DNA of 64,000 nucleotides, taken from contig NZ_LT607752.1 of the NCBI RefSeq assembly GCF_900090265.1, forward strand, positions 2,852,001 to 2,916,000, written 5' to 3'. The notes below the pieces were generated by a model. The model searched no databases, was not told where the DNA came from, and saw only the letters and a list, made by a program, of their open reading frames with translations. Positions 8,434 to 18,384 of the stretch are shown here, one piece after another; the first letter of the stretch is position 1; each line of letters opens with the position of its first letter. Both the position numbers and the translations under genes were made by a program. This DNA comes from Micromonospora rifamycinica (lineage in GTDB: Bacteria; Actinomycetota; Actinomycetes; Mycobacteriales; Micromonosporaceae).

Positions 8434-8680
8434 CAGGCCCCTCACAGTCCACAGTCCTTTCCCGACGATGGATGGCGGCGGCGGCACGTGACGATCGGGA
8501 ACGGGGGAGTAAACCCGATCGCCACGTGCCTCATCCCCTCCGGTCGCTCACCACCGCCGTCGTCACGACAACCGTTGGTGAGGACGCCATCACAGAGTGA
8601 CATGTGGACAGGCGTGAATGCAACTCTCATCGACGTTTCTCTCATGCGCGCGTTCCCAAGACGTGTGTCACCATCGATGT

Positions 8681-9526
8681 ATGGCACCGAAGACCGCCCG
8701 GGCTCGCCGCCTGGGCATCGCCCTGCGTACCCACCGGGAAGCCGCCGGCCTCACCCTGGAGGCCGCCGCCGACGAGATCAACAGCACCCGCAGCACCCTC
8801 AGCCGCTACGAGAACGCGCAGACCCTGGTCAGCCCGGCCACCGTCCGCGCGCTGCTCAGCCTCTACGGGGTCCGGCCGGAGGACATCGCCGCGGCGGTCC
8901 AGCTCGCCAAGGACACCCGCAAGCCCGGCTGGTGGGTGCCCTACTCGCACCTGCTGGACAAACGCACCATCGACTTCATCGCCCTGGAGGCCGAGGCCAC
9001 CGGGATCGCCAACTTCGAACCCTCGATCGTGCCGGGTCTGCTCCAGACCGCCGACTACATCCGGGGCGTGATGCGGGGCGGCCCGCACACCCTCACCGAC
9101 GACCAGGTCGAGCAGCGGGTCAAGCTCCGCCTGGACCGGCAGCAGCGGATCACCGCCGCCGAGCCACCGATCTTCGACGCGATCATCGACGAGGGCGCGC
9201 TGCTGCGCCCGGTCGGCGACCGGACGGTGATGGCCGCGCAGCTCAGCCACCTGCTCAAGACGTCGGAGCTGCCGAACGTCACCGTCCAGGTGATCCCACT
9301 CTCCGCCGGCTACCACCGGGGCACCCGGGGCTCGCTGCACATCCTGGAGTTCGCCGACCCCGAGGACCCGCAGATCGCCTCGGTGGAGACGGTCGCCGGC
9401 CAGATGGTCCTGGACCGACCGGGCGACCTGCGAACCTGCACCAAGATCATGGAGCATCTGCGCACCGTGGCGCTGAGCCCCGCGGACAGCCGCGACCGGC
9501 TGCTGCAACTGATGAAGGGACGGTAG
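8681..9526 (+). CDS. XRE-family regulator with DUF5753 domain
   Basis: 281 residues from ATG 8681 (MAPKTARARRLGIALRTHRE). XRE helix-turn-helix at about residues 10-65 (AADEINSTRSTLSRYENAQ), then DUF5753 with PGWWVPYSHLLDKRTIDFI, PSIVPGLLQTADYIR, FDAIIDEGALLRP and VTVQVIPLSAGYH. A DUF397 gene follows only 7 bp downstream, giving a classical regulator-partner pair. Unlike the related module at 3285-4531, this one has full core-like GC content and looks long-resident. Targets unknown; relatives affect development or antibiotic production in other actinomycetes. Confidence 0.92.
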   Translation: MAPKTARARRLGIALRTHREAAGLTLEAAADEINSTRSTLSRYENAQTLVSPATVRALLSLYGVRPEDIAAAVQLAKDTRKPGWWVPYSHLLDKRTIDFIALEAEATGIANFEPSIVPGLLQTADYIRGVMRGGPHTLTDDQVEQRVKLRLDRQQRITAAEPPIFDAIIDEGALLRPVGDRTVMAAQLSHLLKTSELPNVTVQVIPLSAGYHRGTRGSLHILEFADPEDPQIASVETVAGQMVLDRPGDLRTCTKIMEHLRTVALSPADSRDRLLQLMKGR

Positions 9527-9533
9527 GAGACCG

Positions 9534-9734
9534 ATGACACCGACGATCAGCGCGGCCCTGTCCAGGGCCGCCTGGCGCAAGAGCAGCCGCAGCGGGGACG
9601 AGGGTGCCTGCGTCGAGCTGGCCCCGCTGCCCGGACAGGTCGCGATCCGCGACTCCAAGGACCCGACCGGCCCGGTACTGCTCTTCCCACCCGCCGCCTG
9701 GGCCGCCTTCGCCGCTGACCCGCCGAGTCGCTGA
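9534..9734 (+). CDS. DUF397 domain protein
   Basis: 66 residues, MTPTISAALSRAAWRKSSRS..., with the family pattern GACVELAPL, VAIRDSKDPTGPVLLFPPAAW. It starts 7 bp after the DUF5753 regulator with aggag in between, so it is surely co-transcribed. A strong hairpin follows. Biochemical function unknown; probable partner or antagonist of the regulator, by family association. Confidence 0.88.
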   Translation: MTPTISAALSRAAWRKSSRSGDEGACVELAPLPGQVAIRDSKDPTGPVLLFPPAAWAAFAADPPSR

Positions 9735-9741
9735 CCCGCCC

Positions 9742-9787
9742 CGCGCCCGCCCCCGCACCGCGTCGATGCGCTGCGGGGGCGGGCGCG
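9742..9787. terminator. Bidirectional hairpin terminator
   Basis: Perfect 16-bp stem (arms 9742-9757 and 9772-9787, cgcgcccgcccccgca) between the convergent DUF397 and ROK genes. Confidence 0.75.
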
Positions 9788-9812
9788 TGCGGTCAACCCG
9801 TGGGGCGGGCGG

Positions 9813-10841
9813 TCAGCCGGTGGGGCGTACCGTCTCGGCCGCGGCGATGGCCACCCCGCGCGCCCCGGCCATGTCCCGGTCCGGGACCAGGGCGAACACG
9901 GCCGACGCGGCCTGCTCCGCCCGGAGCACGGTGTGCGCGCGGACGGTGTCGACGAACCAGTCCCGGAACTCCGCCGTCGCCTCCACCACCCCGCCACCGA
10001 CGAAGTACGCGTGCGGGTCGGTGAAGTTCGCCGCGACGGTGAACAACCGGCCGAGCGCCACCGCCTGCTGGGTGAAGACCTCCCGGGCCAGCGGATCACC
10101 GCGCTCGGCGTACCCCCGGAGCAGCTTCGCGGCCCGCGCCGACGGCTCCCGGGTCAGCGGGTGCCCCGGATACCGCGACAGCCAGTACGGCAGCAGGTTG
10201 CGCCCGATCGCGGTCAGCGAGGCGACGCTCTCCGCGTCCCCGACGAACCCGCAGGCGCACCGCGGTTCCGGCTGGTCGGGGGCGAGCAGCCCGGCCAGCG
10301 GGAGGTGCACGTGGCCGAGTTCGCCGGCCATCCCGGCCGCCCCGGTGACCACCCGGCCGTCGACCACCACCCCGCCGCCGAGACCGGTGCCGACGATGGC
10401 CGACACCGACGACCGGGTGGCCGCGTCGGCTCCGAAGTGGACGTGGTGGGCGTAGAGCGCGGCGGCGTTGCCGTCGTTGTGGTAGACCACCGGCAGGCCG
10501 AGCCGCCGCTCCAGCGCACCCCGCACGTCGAAGCCGTGCCAGTCCGGCTGCGCGAAGTTCGTCGACCCCCGGGACGAGATGACCCCGGTGGCGCTGGCCG
10601 GGCCGGGGGTGTCCAACCCGACCGCCCGCACCAGCTCGCGGCGCACCCCGGCGTGCGCCAGCACCCCGTCGAACGCGCGGGCCAGCGCCTCCACCGCCGC
10701 CTGCGGGCCGGCGGTCACCTCGCTGGGGATCTCCACCAACCCGTCCACCAGGAACCGGCCATCCAGGCTGAGCACGGTCGCGTTGTTGCTGGTGCCACCG
10801 TTGTCCAGCCCGACCACCACCGGTGCGTCCGCGTCACCCAT
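9813..10841 (-). CDS. ROK-family sugar kinase-like protein
   Basis: 342 residues from ATG 10841, which has ggaggt closely upstream. It shows the ROK phosphate-binding start VVVGLDNGGTSNNATVL, the catalytic region NDGNAAALYAHHVHFG, IVGTGLGGGVVVDG and the GELGHVHL motif. It likely phosphorylates a hexose or N-acetyl sugar in the cytoplasm; substrate not determinable. No helix-turn-helix precedes it, so a kinase rather than an NagC/XylR-type repressor. Oddity: the zinc motif normally ending CxCGxxGCxE reads CACGFVGDAES, so one zinc-ligand Cys is replaced by Asp. No sugar transport genes lie nearby. Confidence 0.85.
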   Translation of the reverse strand: MGDADAPVVVGLDNGGTSNNATVLSLDGRFLVDGLVEIPSEVTAGPQAAVEALARAFDGVLAHAGVRRELVRAVGLDTPGPASATGVISSRGSTNFAQPDWHGFDVRGALERRLGLPVVYHNDGNAAALYAHHVHFGADAATRSSVSAIVGTGLGGGVVVDGRVVTGAAGMAGELGHVHLPLAGLLAPDQPEPRCACGFVGDAESVASLTAIGRNLLPYWLSRYPGHPLTREPSARAAKLLRGYAERGDPLAREVFTQQAVALGRLFTVAANFTDPHAYFVGGGVVEATAEFRDWFVDTVRAHTVLRAEQAASAVFALVPDRDMAGARGVAIAAAETVRPTG

Positions 10842-10935
10842 CGCCACCTCCGCCGCGCCTGCTGCGAGGTTAGTTCCCGTTTCCGCCGCCCGTCACGCCC
10901 CGACACAGGCGGTGGAGCGGTCGGCCCGGGTCCGC

Positions 10936-11724
10936 TCACTCCGGGCGGCGGGCCAGCACGCCGGTGGCGTCCCACTCCTCGGCGTGCAGCACGGTCGGCA
11001 GCAGGCCCAGCCCGGTCATCGCCGTACACAGCGCTTCGGCCTGCCTGTCGCTGACCTCCACCACCAGGTGCCCCCCGGGCCGCAGCCAGTCGACCGCCCC
11101 GGCGGCCACCCGCCGCAGCACGGCCAGCCCGTCGGCACCGCCGTCCAACGCCACCGCCGCCTCGTGCAACCGGGCCTCCGCCGGCATCAGCGCCACCGCC
11201 GGGGTCGGCACGTACGGGGCGTTGGCCACCACCACGTCCAGCCGGCCCCGCCGGTCGGGCGGCAGCGGGTCGAACAGGTCACCCTGCACCACGGTGGCGT
11301 CCCGGCCCGCCAGGTTACGGCGGGCGCAGGCGACGGCGGCCGGGTCCACGTCGACGGCGGCGAGCCAGCGCGGGGCGAGTCGGTCGGCCAGCGCGACACT
11401 GATCGCCCCCGACCCGCAGCACAGGTCGACCACCGCCGGTGCCGGGCCGGCGACCGACACCGCGGCCTCCACCAGCAGCCCGGTCCGCGCCCGGGGGACG
11501 AACACCCCCGGGTCGACGGCGATCCGTCGACCGCAGAACTCGGCCCAGCCGAGCAGGTGTTCCAGGGGTTCGCCGGCCACCCGCCGGTCGGTGAGGGCGG
11601 CCAGTTCGCGCGGCGAGCCGGCGGCGGCGGTGAGCAGTTCGGCCTCGTCCTCGGCGTAGACACAGCCGGCGGCGCGCAGCCGGGCGACGAGAGCGGTGTG
11701 GTCGTGGGGGTACGGAGCTGCCAT
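10936..11724 (-). CDS. PrmC/HemK-like protein N5-glutamine methyltransferase
   Basis: 262 residues from ATG 11724 (MAAPYPHDHTALVARL), agagg 8 nt upstream. Class I SAM-dependent fold: VVDLCCGSGAISVALA (SAM loop), AAVDVDPAAVACARRN, then VVVANAPYVP. True PrmC, which methylates the GGQ glutamine of release factors, has NPPY at the last site; here it is NAPY. The protein fits the PrmC-related subfamily of uncertain substrate, and a separate bona fide prmC elsewhere would be expected near prfA. Neighbouring genes give no clue to its target. Confidence 0.8.
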   Translation of the reverse strand: MAAPYPHDHTALVARLRAAGCVYAEDEAELLTAAAGSPRELAALTDRRVAGEPLEHLLGWAEFCGRRIAVDPGVFVPRARTGLLVEAAVSVAGPAPAVVDLCCGSGAISVALADRLAPRWLAAVDVDPAAVACARRNLAGRDATVVQGDLFDPLPPDRRGRLDVVVANAPYVPTPAVALMPAEARLHEAAVALDGGADGLAVLRRVAAGAVDWLRPGGHLVVEVSDRQAEALCTAMTGLGLLPTVLHAEEWDATGVLARRPE

Positions 11725-11887
11725 GGTGCTGCCTCTTTCGGGAACGTACCTCGACGCTCCCACCGTCGCTACCGCGGCGACGGGTGTCCCGCTTCCGCGG
11801 CGACGGGGACTCGACGGGGAGCGCCGGTCCTGTCGTGTGGGGGATCGGACTCACCTCCTCGGGTCGGGGCCGCCCGTGCGGCCGGCA

Positions 11888-13039
11888 TCACGATAGCGGA
11901 TCGGAAACCCCCGCGGCGTCCAGTGCGGCGGCCACGTCGGCGACCAGGTCGGCGCTATCCTCCACCCCGCAGGAGAGCCGGACGAAACCCGGGGCGGTGT
12001 CGTCGCCCCACTGCGCCCGCCGGTCGGCGCTGGTGTGCAGGCCACCGAACGAGGTCGCGGCGGTGACCAGTCGGGACGCGGCGACGAACCGGGCCACCCG
12101 GTCGGCGTCCCCCAGGTCGAACGAGAGCACCCCGGGCATCCGCCGGAGCTGCCGCGACGCCACCGGGTACGCCGGATCCTCCGGCCGCCCCGGCCAGCGC
12201 AGCCCGGTCACCCCGGCCCGGCCGGCGAGCAGCTCGGCCAGCGCCGCCGCGTTGGCGGACTGCCGGGCCAGCCGAAGGTCCAGGGTGGCCAGCGAGCGGT
12301 GGGCCAGCCAGGCGTCGAACGCCCCGGGCACCGCGCCGGTGGTGGTCCGCCACCCCGTCACCGTCTCCAGCAGCTCCGCCGACCGGGACGCCACGTAGCC
12401 GAGCAGCAGGTCGGAGTGGCCGGTCAGCGCCTTGGTGCCGGAGGCGACCACCAGGTCCGCGCCGAGGTCCAGCGGGCGCTGCCCGAGCGGGGTGGCGGTG
12501 GTGTTGTCCACCGCCACCAGCGCGCCGGCCGCGTGCGCCGCGTCGGCCAGCACGGCGATGTCGACCACGTCCAGGCCCGGGTTCGCCGGGGTCTCCAGCA
12601 GCACCAGGCGTACGCCGTCGAACGACGGGTACGGCCCGGCGGTGGGCGCGAAGACCACCTTGACCCCGATCCCGGCGAGGGTGGCGGTGGCGAACGCCCG
12701 GACCGGGAAGTAGCCGTCGGCGGGGAGCAGCACGGTGTCGCCGGGCCGCAGCACGGCCAGCAGCAGCCCGGTGATGGCCGCCTGGCCGGAGGCGAAGACC
12801 CGGCAGTCGCCCCCTTCCAGCTCACCGATGGCGGCCTCCAGCAGCCGCCGGGTCGGATTGTCCGGGCGGCCGTAGCCGTTCGGCGTCGCGCCCGGCCCCT
12901 GCCACGGGTCGAGGTGGTAGGGCGCGGCGAACACCGGGCCGGGCAGGAACGGCTGTCCGGGCTCGGGCGCGGGCAGCCCGGCGTGCACGCACCGGGTGCC
13001 GTCGTGCCAGTGCCCGGTGGGCGGGACGGGGCGGCTCAT
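11888..13039 (-). CDS. PLP-dependent Cys/Met metabolism (trans-sulfuration) family enzyme
   Basis: 383 residues, [21 protein letters not shown]. Fold-type I PLP enzyme of the cystathionine synthase/lyase family: [43 protein letters not shown] and [14 protein letters not shown], whose Lys should carry [18 protein letters not shown] closes the protein. It probably cleaves or forms C-S bonds of cystathionine-like substrates; which reaction cannot be told. Its ATG overlaps the gpsA stop (ATGA at 13036-13039), so the two are translationally coupled, an unexpected link between phospholipid precursor and sulfur amino acid enzymes. Confidence 0.85.
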   Translation of the reverse strand: MSRPVPPTGHWHDGTRCVHAGLPAPEPGQPFLPGPVFAAPYHLDPWQGPGATPNGYGRPDNPTRRLLEAAIGELEGGDCRVFASGQAAITGLLLAVLRPGDTVLLPADGYFPVRAFATATLAGIGVKVVFAPTAGPYPSFDGVRLVLLETPANPGLDVVDIAVLADAAHAAGALVAVDNTTATPLGQRPLDLGADLVVASGTKALTGHSDLLLGYVASRSAELLETVTGWRTTTGAVPGAFDAWLAHRSLATLDLRLARQSANAAALAELLAGRAGVTGLRWPGRPEDPAYPVASRQLRRMPGVLSFDLGDADRVARFVAASRLVTAATSFGGLHTSADRRAQWGDDTAPGFVRLSCGVEDSADLVADVAAALDAAGVSDPLS

Positions 13040-14043
13040 TCGTACGACTCCGGCTTGGCGGTCCGGCTCATCAGGGTGTCCACCGCGAGCCTCGGGTCCA
13101 TTCCCTCGTGGCAGATCCGTTCGATCTGCTCGGTGATCGGCATCTCCACCCCGTGCGCGCGGGCCAGGTCCCGGATGGCCAGGCAGCTCTTGACGCCCTC
13201 GGCGGTCTGCCGGGTGGCCGCCTGCGCCTGTTCGAGGGTCTCCCCCCGGCCCAGGTGCTCGCCGAAGGTGCGGTTGCGGGCCAGCGGCGACGAGCAGGAG
13301 GCCACCAGGTCCCCCATGCCGGCCAGCCCGGCGAAGGTGATCGGGTCGGCGCCGAGCGCCACCCCCAGCCGGGCGGTCTCGGCCAGCCCCCGGGTCATCA
13401 GCATGGCCCGGGTGTTGTCGCCGAAGCCCATCGCGGTGGCGATCCCGTACGACAGGGCGATCACGTTCTTGACGGCCCCGCCCAGCTCGCAGCCGATCAC
13501 GTCGTCGTTGGTGTACGGCCGGAAGTACGGGGTGCGGATCGACTGCTGCACCAGTTCGGTACGGCGGGCGTCGGTGCCGGCGACCACCGTCGCCGCCGGC
13601 TGCTCGACGGCGATCTCGGGGGCCAGGTTGGGGCCGGAGACCACCACCACCCGATCCGGGGTGACCCGGGCGGTCTCCACGATCACCTCGCTCATCCGTC
13701 GGGTGGTGCCCAGCTCGATCCCCTTCATCAGGGAGACGAGGGTGGCGTCCGGGGCGAGGTGCCCGGCCCACTCGGCGAGGTTGCCGCGCAGCGTCTGCGA
13801 CGGCACCGACAGCACCACCAGCTCCGCGCCGGAGATCGCCTTGGCCGGGTCGCCGGTCGCGGTGACCCGCTCGGGCAGGCGGAGCTCCGGCAGGTAGTCG
13901 GGGTTGCGCCGGTGGTCGCGGATCGCCTCGGCGACCTGCTCCCGCCGGGCCAGGATGGTCACCTCCCGACCGGCGTCGGCGAGGATCTTGGCGAACGCCG
14001 TCCCCCAGGATCCGGCCCCCAGCACCGCCACGTGCCCACTCAC
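13036..14043 (-). CDS. gpsA: NAD(P)H-dependent glycerol-3-phosphate dehydrogenase
   Basis: 335 residues. It reduces dihydroxyacetone phosphate to sn-glycerol 3-phosphate, the phospholipid backbone. The N-terminal Rossmann loop is [19 protein letters not shown]. Family signatures are [38 protein letters not shown] (catalytic Lys), [15 protein letters not shown] and [16 protein letters not shown]. The start is GTG 14043. It overlaps the downstream PLP enzyme by 4 bp. A PlsC-type acyltransferase lies 105 bp upstream in the same direction, so the two may form a small phospholipid-synthesis unit (inference). Confidence 0.95.
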   Translation of the reverse strand: MSGHVAVLGAGSWGTAFAKILADAGREVTILARREQVAEAIRDHRRNPDYLPELRLPERVTATGDPAKAISGAELVVLSVPSQTLRGNLAEWAGHLAPDATLVSLMKGIELGTTRRMSEVIVETARVTPDRVVVVSGPNLAPEIAVEQPAATVVAGTDARRTELVQQSIRTPYFRPYTNDDVIGCELGGAVKNVIALSYGIATAMGFGDNTRAMLMTRGLAETARLGVALGADPITFAGLAGMGDLVASCSSPLARNRTFGEHLGRGETLEQAQAATRQTAEGVKSCLAIRDLARAHGVEMPITEQIERICHEGMDPRLAVDTLMSRTAKPESYE

Positions 14044-14148
14044 GCCGTCGCCTCCCCACCGTCGGCGACGCGACCCGGCGTCGCGGGCCGACCGATCCGA
14101 CCGTTCATGCCCCTGCCGTCCCTGCGTCGCACCGGTCGATCCACTCGC

Positions 14149-14874
14149 TCATTCGGTCACCTCGGGTTTGTGCGGACGGGCGGGACGTTCCCACAGCGGC
14201 GGGGGTGTGCCGCCCCGGATGCCGGCAAGCAGGTCACGCAGAGTCAACATGATCTGGTCGGTCATCTCCTCCAGCACCACCCGGCTGGGGGCCTCCCCGG
14301 CCCACCGGCTCAGGTCGACCGGCGGACCGGCCACCACCGTCACCGGGGTCCGGGGCCGCAGGCCCACCCGGCGGGTACGCGGGTCGAAGAGCCGCTCCGG
14401 CCCCCACATCGCCACCGGGACCACCGGTGCGCCGGTGGCCAGCGCCAGCCGGGCCGCCCCGGTCTTGCCCCTCATCGGCCACAACTGCGGCTCCCGGGTG
14501 ATGGTGCCCTCCGGGTAGATGACCACCGCGCCCCCGGCGTCCAGCGCGGCGACCAGCCGGTCCAACGACCTGACCGCGACGGAGGTCTCGCGTTCCACCG
14601 GGATCTGCCGGCAGCGGTGCAGGATCCAGCCGACCACCGGCACCCGGAACACGCTGGCCTTGCCGAGGAACTGCGGCCACCGGCCGGCGTCGTAGATGAA
14701 GTGCGCGCAGACCAGCGGATCGGTGTGCGAGAGGTGGTTGGGGACGATGATGACGCCGCCGTCGGTGCGCAACCGCTCGGCCCCGTGCCAGGTGCGCCGG
14801 GTCCAGGCCAGCATCACGGGCTTGACCAGCACCACGGCGAACCGTCGCCAGAAACCCAGCCTGCGCCGTGCCAC
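14149..14874 (-). CDS. 1-acyl-sn-glycerol-3-phosphate acyltransferase (PlsC family)
   Basis: 241 residues from GTG 14874, six bases after gaggagg. PlsC signatures: NHLSHTD (HX4D catalytic motif), LGKASVFRVPVVGW, RCRQIPVERE and VIYPEGTITRE. It transfers an acyl chain to lysophosphatidic acid or a related lysolipid at the inner face of the membrane; the hydrophobic segment VVLVKPVMLAW near the N-terminus may anchor it. It lies just upstream of gpsA, which makes the backbone for the same pathway. Actinomycetes carry several paralogues, so the exact acceptor is unknown. Confidence 0.88.
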   Translation of the reverse strand: MARRRLGFWRRFAVVLVKPVMLAWTRRTWHGAERLRTDGGVIIVPNHLSHTDPLVCAHFIYDAGRWPQFLGKASVFRVPVVGWILHRCRQIPVERETSVAVRSLDRLVAALDAGGAVVIYPEGTITREPQLWPMRGKTGAARLALATGAPVVPVAMWGPERLFDPRTRRVGLRPRTPVTVVAGPPVDLSRWAGEAPSRVVLEEMTDQIMLTLRDLLAGIRGGTPPPLWERPARPHKPEVTE

Positions 14875-15002
14875 CCGTGCCTCCTCGTCACCCGCCCGCG
14901 CGCCGCAGCCCCACCGTTGCGTGCCCGCAGCGGAAATCATGCCTGCTCGTCCCGGGTACGGCCAGTGAGGGTACCGCCGTCGACGCTGGCAGGATTGTCG
15001 AC

Positions 15003-15677
15003 GTGGGCCGAGCGAGGTGGGTGGTGGTGGTACCGGTCAAGCGGCTGCGTGCCGCCAAGAGCCGGCTGCGGGGCGCGCTGCCGGCCGTACCGCACGAGGA
15101 GCTGGCGCTGGCCCTGGCGGCCGACACGGTCGGCGCGGCGCTGGCCTGCCCGGCGGTGGCCGGGGTGCTGGTGGTCACCGCCGACCCGCGGGTGGCGGCG
15201 GCGGCCGGTGCGGCGGGCGCCCGGGTGGTGCCGGACCGGCCGGACGCCGGGCTGAACGCCGCCCTGCGGCACGGCGTCGACGCGGCGGTCACCGACGGTG
15301 ACCGGCAGACCTGGGTGGCCGCCCTCACCGCCGACCTGCCGGCGCTGCGCCCGGCCGAGCTGGCCGCCGCGCTGCACGCGGTCACCACCGGCCCGCCCGG
15401 GGTACGCCGGTTCGTGGCCGACGCCCCCGGCACCGGCACCGCGCTGCTCGCCGCGCCGCCCGGGGTGCCGCTGGACCCCCGGTTCGGGGTCGGCTCCGCC
15501 GCCGCGCACCGGGCCTCCGGGGCGGTGCCGCTGACCGGTCCGTGGCCGAGCCTGCGCCGGGACGTGGACACCGCCGCCGACCTGGCCGACGCGGCCCGGC
15601 TCGGCCTCGGCCCGGCCACCCGGGCGCTGACCGGCGTCGCGGTCGGCCCGACCGGGCCGACCGCTCCCCCGGGCTGA
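15003..15677 (+). CDS. fbiD: 2-phospho-L-lactate/PEP guanylyltransferase (CofC/FbiD) of F420 biosynthesis
   Basis: 224 residues from GTG 15003 (VGRARWVVVVPVKRLRAAKSRL). The nucleotidyltransferase fold shows VPVKRL..AKSRL at the N-terminus, DRPDAGLNAALRHG and ALTADLPALRP in the middle, then FGVGSAAAHRASGA and DVDTAADLADA. It activates phosphoenolpyruvate or 2-phospholactate with GTP, the first committed step toward coenzyme F420; cytoplasmic. Other F420 genes are not in the window. A small cold-shock-like gene follows 22 bp downstream. The product name is well supported; the substrate (PEP in actinobacteria) is from known family biochemistry. Confidence 0.9.
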   Translation: MGRARWVVVVPVKRLRAAKSRLRGALPAVPHEELALALAADTVGAALACPAVAGVLVVTADPRVAAAAGAAGARVVPDRPDAGLNAALRHGVDAAVTDGDRQTWVAALTADLPALRPAELAAALHAVTTGPPGVRRFVADAPGTGTALLAAPPGVPLDPRFGVGSAAAHRASGAVPLTGPWPSLRRDVDTAADLADAARLGLGPATRALTGVAVGPTGPTAPPG

Positions 15678-15699
15678 GACACCGGTGTACGGTGCTGGC

Positions 15700-15897
15700 A
15701 TGCAGGGCACCGTGGCGACCTTCGACGCGTCGACCCGCACCGGCGTGCTGCTCCTCGACGACGGCACCGAGCTGCCCTTCCCGGCCCGCGCCTTCGACGC
15801 CTCCGGGCTGCGCCTGCTCCGGCTCGGCCAGCGGCTCCGGGTGGAAACGGATCCGGACGGCGGGGTCGTCCGGGTGACGTTGCCGACCATGGCCTGA
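15700..15897 (+). CDS. Small cold-shock-domain-like protein
   Basis: 65 residues, MQGTVATFDASTRTGVLLLDDGTELPFPARAF. The layout resembles the first strands of a cold-shock/OB-fold domain (GTV..FD...G.LLLDDG), but canonical RNP motifs such as KGFGFI are missing, so RNA binding is uncertain. A GTG at 15685 is an alternative start that would add five residues. It is probably co-transcribed with the upstream CofC gene. Confidence 0.7.
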   Translation: MQGTVATFDASTRTGVLLLDDGTELPFPARAFDASGLRLLRLGQRLRVETDPDGGVVRVTLPTMA

Positions 15898-15951
15898 ACA
15901 ACCCGGCCCAAGTTCATTTTGCGTTAACCAGAATCGGGTGATTATGAGCGG

Positions 15952-18282
15952 GTGAGCACCCCTCGCGAGCACCCCACCAGCCCGTCCACCGCCACCGACC
16001 CGACCGGCTCCCGCAACGGCACCCGCCGCCGGGGCGCCTCCCGCACCCGCCGCGCCGCCGAGGACGTCACCGCCACCGCACCCGACTCCCCCGCCGCCAG
16101 CGCCGCCGGGGCCTCCGCCGGCCTGGACGAGGTGCTCGACACCGGCGACCGGCCCACCGCCGAGGACGTGCCCGCCGGGGCGGGGTCGACCGCCGACGAC
16201 GGCCCACCCGTCGTCGAGCCGCTGCCGGCGGACCGGTTCCTCAACCGGGAGCTGTCCTGGCTCGACTTCAACGGCCGGGTGCTGGCGCTGGCCGAGGACC
16301 CCGGCACGCCGCTGCTGGAACGGGCCAAGTTCCTGGCCATCTTCGCCAGCAACCTGGACGAGTTCTACATGGTGCGGGTGGCCGGGCTCAAGCGGCGGCT
16401 CTCCGCCGGCCTGCCGGTACGCGGCGGGGACCGGCTGCCGCTGCGCACCCAGCTCGAGCGGATCACCGAGTGCGCCGCCGGGCTGGTCGCCCGCCAGGCC
16501 GCCTGCTTCGTCGACGACCTGCTGCCGCAGCTCGCCCGGGAGGACATCCGGATCACCCGCTGGGCGGAGCTGGACGACCCGGAGCGGGAACGGCTGCGCA
16601 CCTACTTCCGGGAACACATCTTCCCGGTGCTCACCCCGCTCGCGGTGGACCCGGCGCACCCGTTCCCGTACATCTCCGGGCGGTCGCTGAACCTGGCCGT
16701 CGCGGTCCGCGACCCGGACGGCGGCTCGGAGCTGTTCGCCCGGGTGAAGGTCCCCAACAACGTGCCCCGCTTCGTCCGGGTCGGCCGCGACCAGCCGGGG
16801 CTGCGGATGCTGCCGGTCGAGGACCTCATCTCGGTGCACCTGGGGCAGCTCTTCTCCGGCATGCAGGTGGTCGAGTGCCACCTGTTCCGGGTCACCCGCA
16901 ACGCCGAGGTGGAGGTCGACGAGGACCGCGACGAGGACCTGCTCCAGGCGTTGGAACGGGAGCTGGCCCGGCGGCGCTTCGGGCCCCCGGTCCGGCTGGA
17001 GGTGGCCGCCTCCATCTCCGACCACATGCTGGGGCTGCTCGTCCGCGAGCTGGACATGGACGACCACGACGTGCTGCGGGTGCCCGGCCTGCTGGACCTG
17101 TCGGCGCTGTGGCAGCTCTACGGCGAGGCGGACCGCCCCGACCTCAAGGACAAGCCGTTCGTGCCGGCCACCCATCCCCGGCTGACCGAGGGCGAGGTGC
17201 CGCGCAGCGTCTTCGCCACCCTGCGCGACGGCGACGTGCTGGTGCACCACCCGTACCACTCGTTCGCCACCAGCGTGCAGCGCTTCGTCGAGCAGGCCGC
17301 CGCCGACCCGAACGTGCTGGCCATCAAGCAGACCCTCTACCGCACCAGCGGGGACTCCCCGATCGTCGACGCGCTGGTCGACGCCGCCGCCGCCGGCAAG
17401 CAGGTGGTGGTGCTGGTGGAGCTGAAGGCCCGCTTCGACGAGGTGGCCAACATCGGCTGGGCGCGCACCCTGGAACGGGCCGGCTGCCACGTCGTCTACG
17501 GCCTGGTCGGGCTCAAGACGCACTGCAAGACCGCCCTGGTGGTGCGCCAGGAGGGCAACCAGATCCGCCGGTACTGCCACATCGGCACCGGCAACTACCA
17601 CCCCAAGACCGCCCGACTGTACGAGGACTTCGGCGTGCTCACCGCCGACCCGGAGATCGGCGCCGACCTGACCGACCTGTTCAACGTGCTCACCGGGTAC
17701 AGCCGGCAGACCGCGTACCGACGGTTGCTGGTCGCCCCGCAGGGCATCCGTAGCGGCCTGATCGAGCGGATCGAACGGGAGATCGCCCACGTCCGGCTGG
17801 GCATGCCGGGGCTGGTGCAGTTCAAGGTGAACTCGCTGGTCGACGAGGAGATCACCGACGCGCTCTACCGGGCGTCGCGGGCCGGCGTCCACGTGGACCT
17901 GCTGATCCGGGGCATGTGCACGCTGCGGCCCGGGGTGCCGGGCCTGTCGGAGAACATCCGGGTCCGCTCGATCCTCGGCCGGTTCCTGGAACACTCCCGG
18001 ATCTTCCGGTTCGGCAACAACGGCGACGCCGAGTTCTGGATGGGGTCGGCCGACCTGATGCACCGCAACCTCGACCGCCGGGTGGAGGCGCTGGTGCAGG
18101 TCAGCGACCCGGTGGCGCGGGCCGAGCTGGACCAGGTGATGGGGTACGCGATGAGCCCCGAGGTGGACGCGTTCGAGCTGGCCGGGGACGGCACCTGGAC
18201 CCGGCGTACCGGCACCGCCGAGGAACCGCTGCACGACCTCCAGGAGCTGCTGCTGCGCCGGGTGGGCAGCTCCGCCGGCTGA
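15952..18282 (+). CDS. ppk1: Polyphosphate kinase 1
   Basis: 776 residues. It polymerises ATP gamma-phosphate into polyphosphate and can run in reverse. The first ~85 residues are a low-complexity Ala/Thr/Asp-rich extension; the conserved protein begins at [18 protein letters not shown]. Catalytic features: [13 protein letters not shown] with the autophosphorylated His, [18 protein letters not shown], and [19 protein letters not shown] with the second essential His, followed by [14 protein letters not shown] 15952 is the only start that opens the frame near a promoter-like AT-rich patch (15910-15945). A MutT1-type Nudix gene follows in the same direction, a common actinobacterial neighbour of ppk1. 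Confidence 0.95.
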   Translation: MSTPREHPTSPSTATDPTGSRNGTRRRGASRTRRAAEDVTATAPDSPAASAAGASAGLDEVLDTGDRPTAEDVPAGAGSTADDGPPVVEPLPADRFLNRELSWLDFNGRVLALAEDPGTPLLERAKFLAIFASNLDEFYMVRVAGLKRRLSAGLPVRGGDRLPLRTQLERITECAAGLVARQAACFVDDLLPQLAREDIRITRWAELDDPERERLRTYFREHIFPVLTPLAVDPAHPFPYISGRSLNLAVAVRDPDGGSELFARVKVPNNVPRFVRVGRDQPGLRMLPVEDLISVHLGQLFSGMQVVECHLFRVTRNAEVEVDEDRDEDLLQALERELARRRFGPPVRLEVAASISDHMLGLLVRELDMDDHDVLRVPGLLDLSALWQLYGEADRPDLKDKPFVPATHPRLTEGEVPRSVFATLRDGDVLVHHPYHSFATSVQRFVEQAAADPNVLAIKQTLYRTSGDSPIVDALVDAAAAGKQVVVLVELKARFDEVANIGWARTLERAGCHVVYGLVGLKTHCKTALVVRQEGNQIRRYCHIGTGNYHPKTARLYEDFGVLTADPEIGADLTDLFNVLTGYSRQTAYRRLLVAPQGIRSGLIERIEREIAHVRLGMPGLVQFKVNSLVDEEITDALYRASRAGVHVDLLIRGMCTLRPGVPGLSENIRVRSILGRFLEHSRIFRFGNNGDAEFWMGSADLMHRNLDRRVEALVQVSDPVARAELDQVMGYAMSPEVDAFELAGDGTWTRRTGTAEEPLHDLQELLLRRVGSSAG

Positions 18283-18384
18283 CCCCCGGGCGGCGGTCCA
18301 GTTCCGCCGGCTGCCCCCGGGCGGCCGTCCGGCGGGCCGGGCGGGCGACCGGTGCCACACGCTTGCCGGACGTAGGGTGACCAG

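Noticed and set aside
12035..13897. A 620-codon plus-strand frame over the PLP enzyme and gpsA.
   Set aside because: Antisense to two well-supported enzymes; its product is Gly/Arg/His-rich with no recognisable domain.
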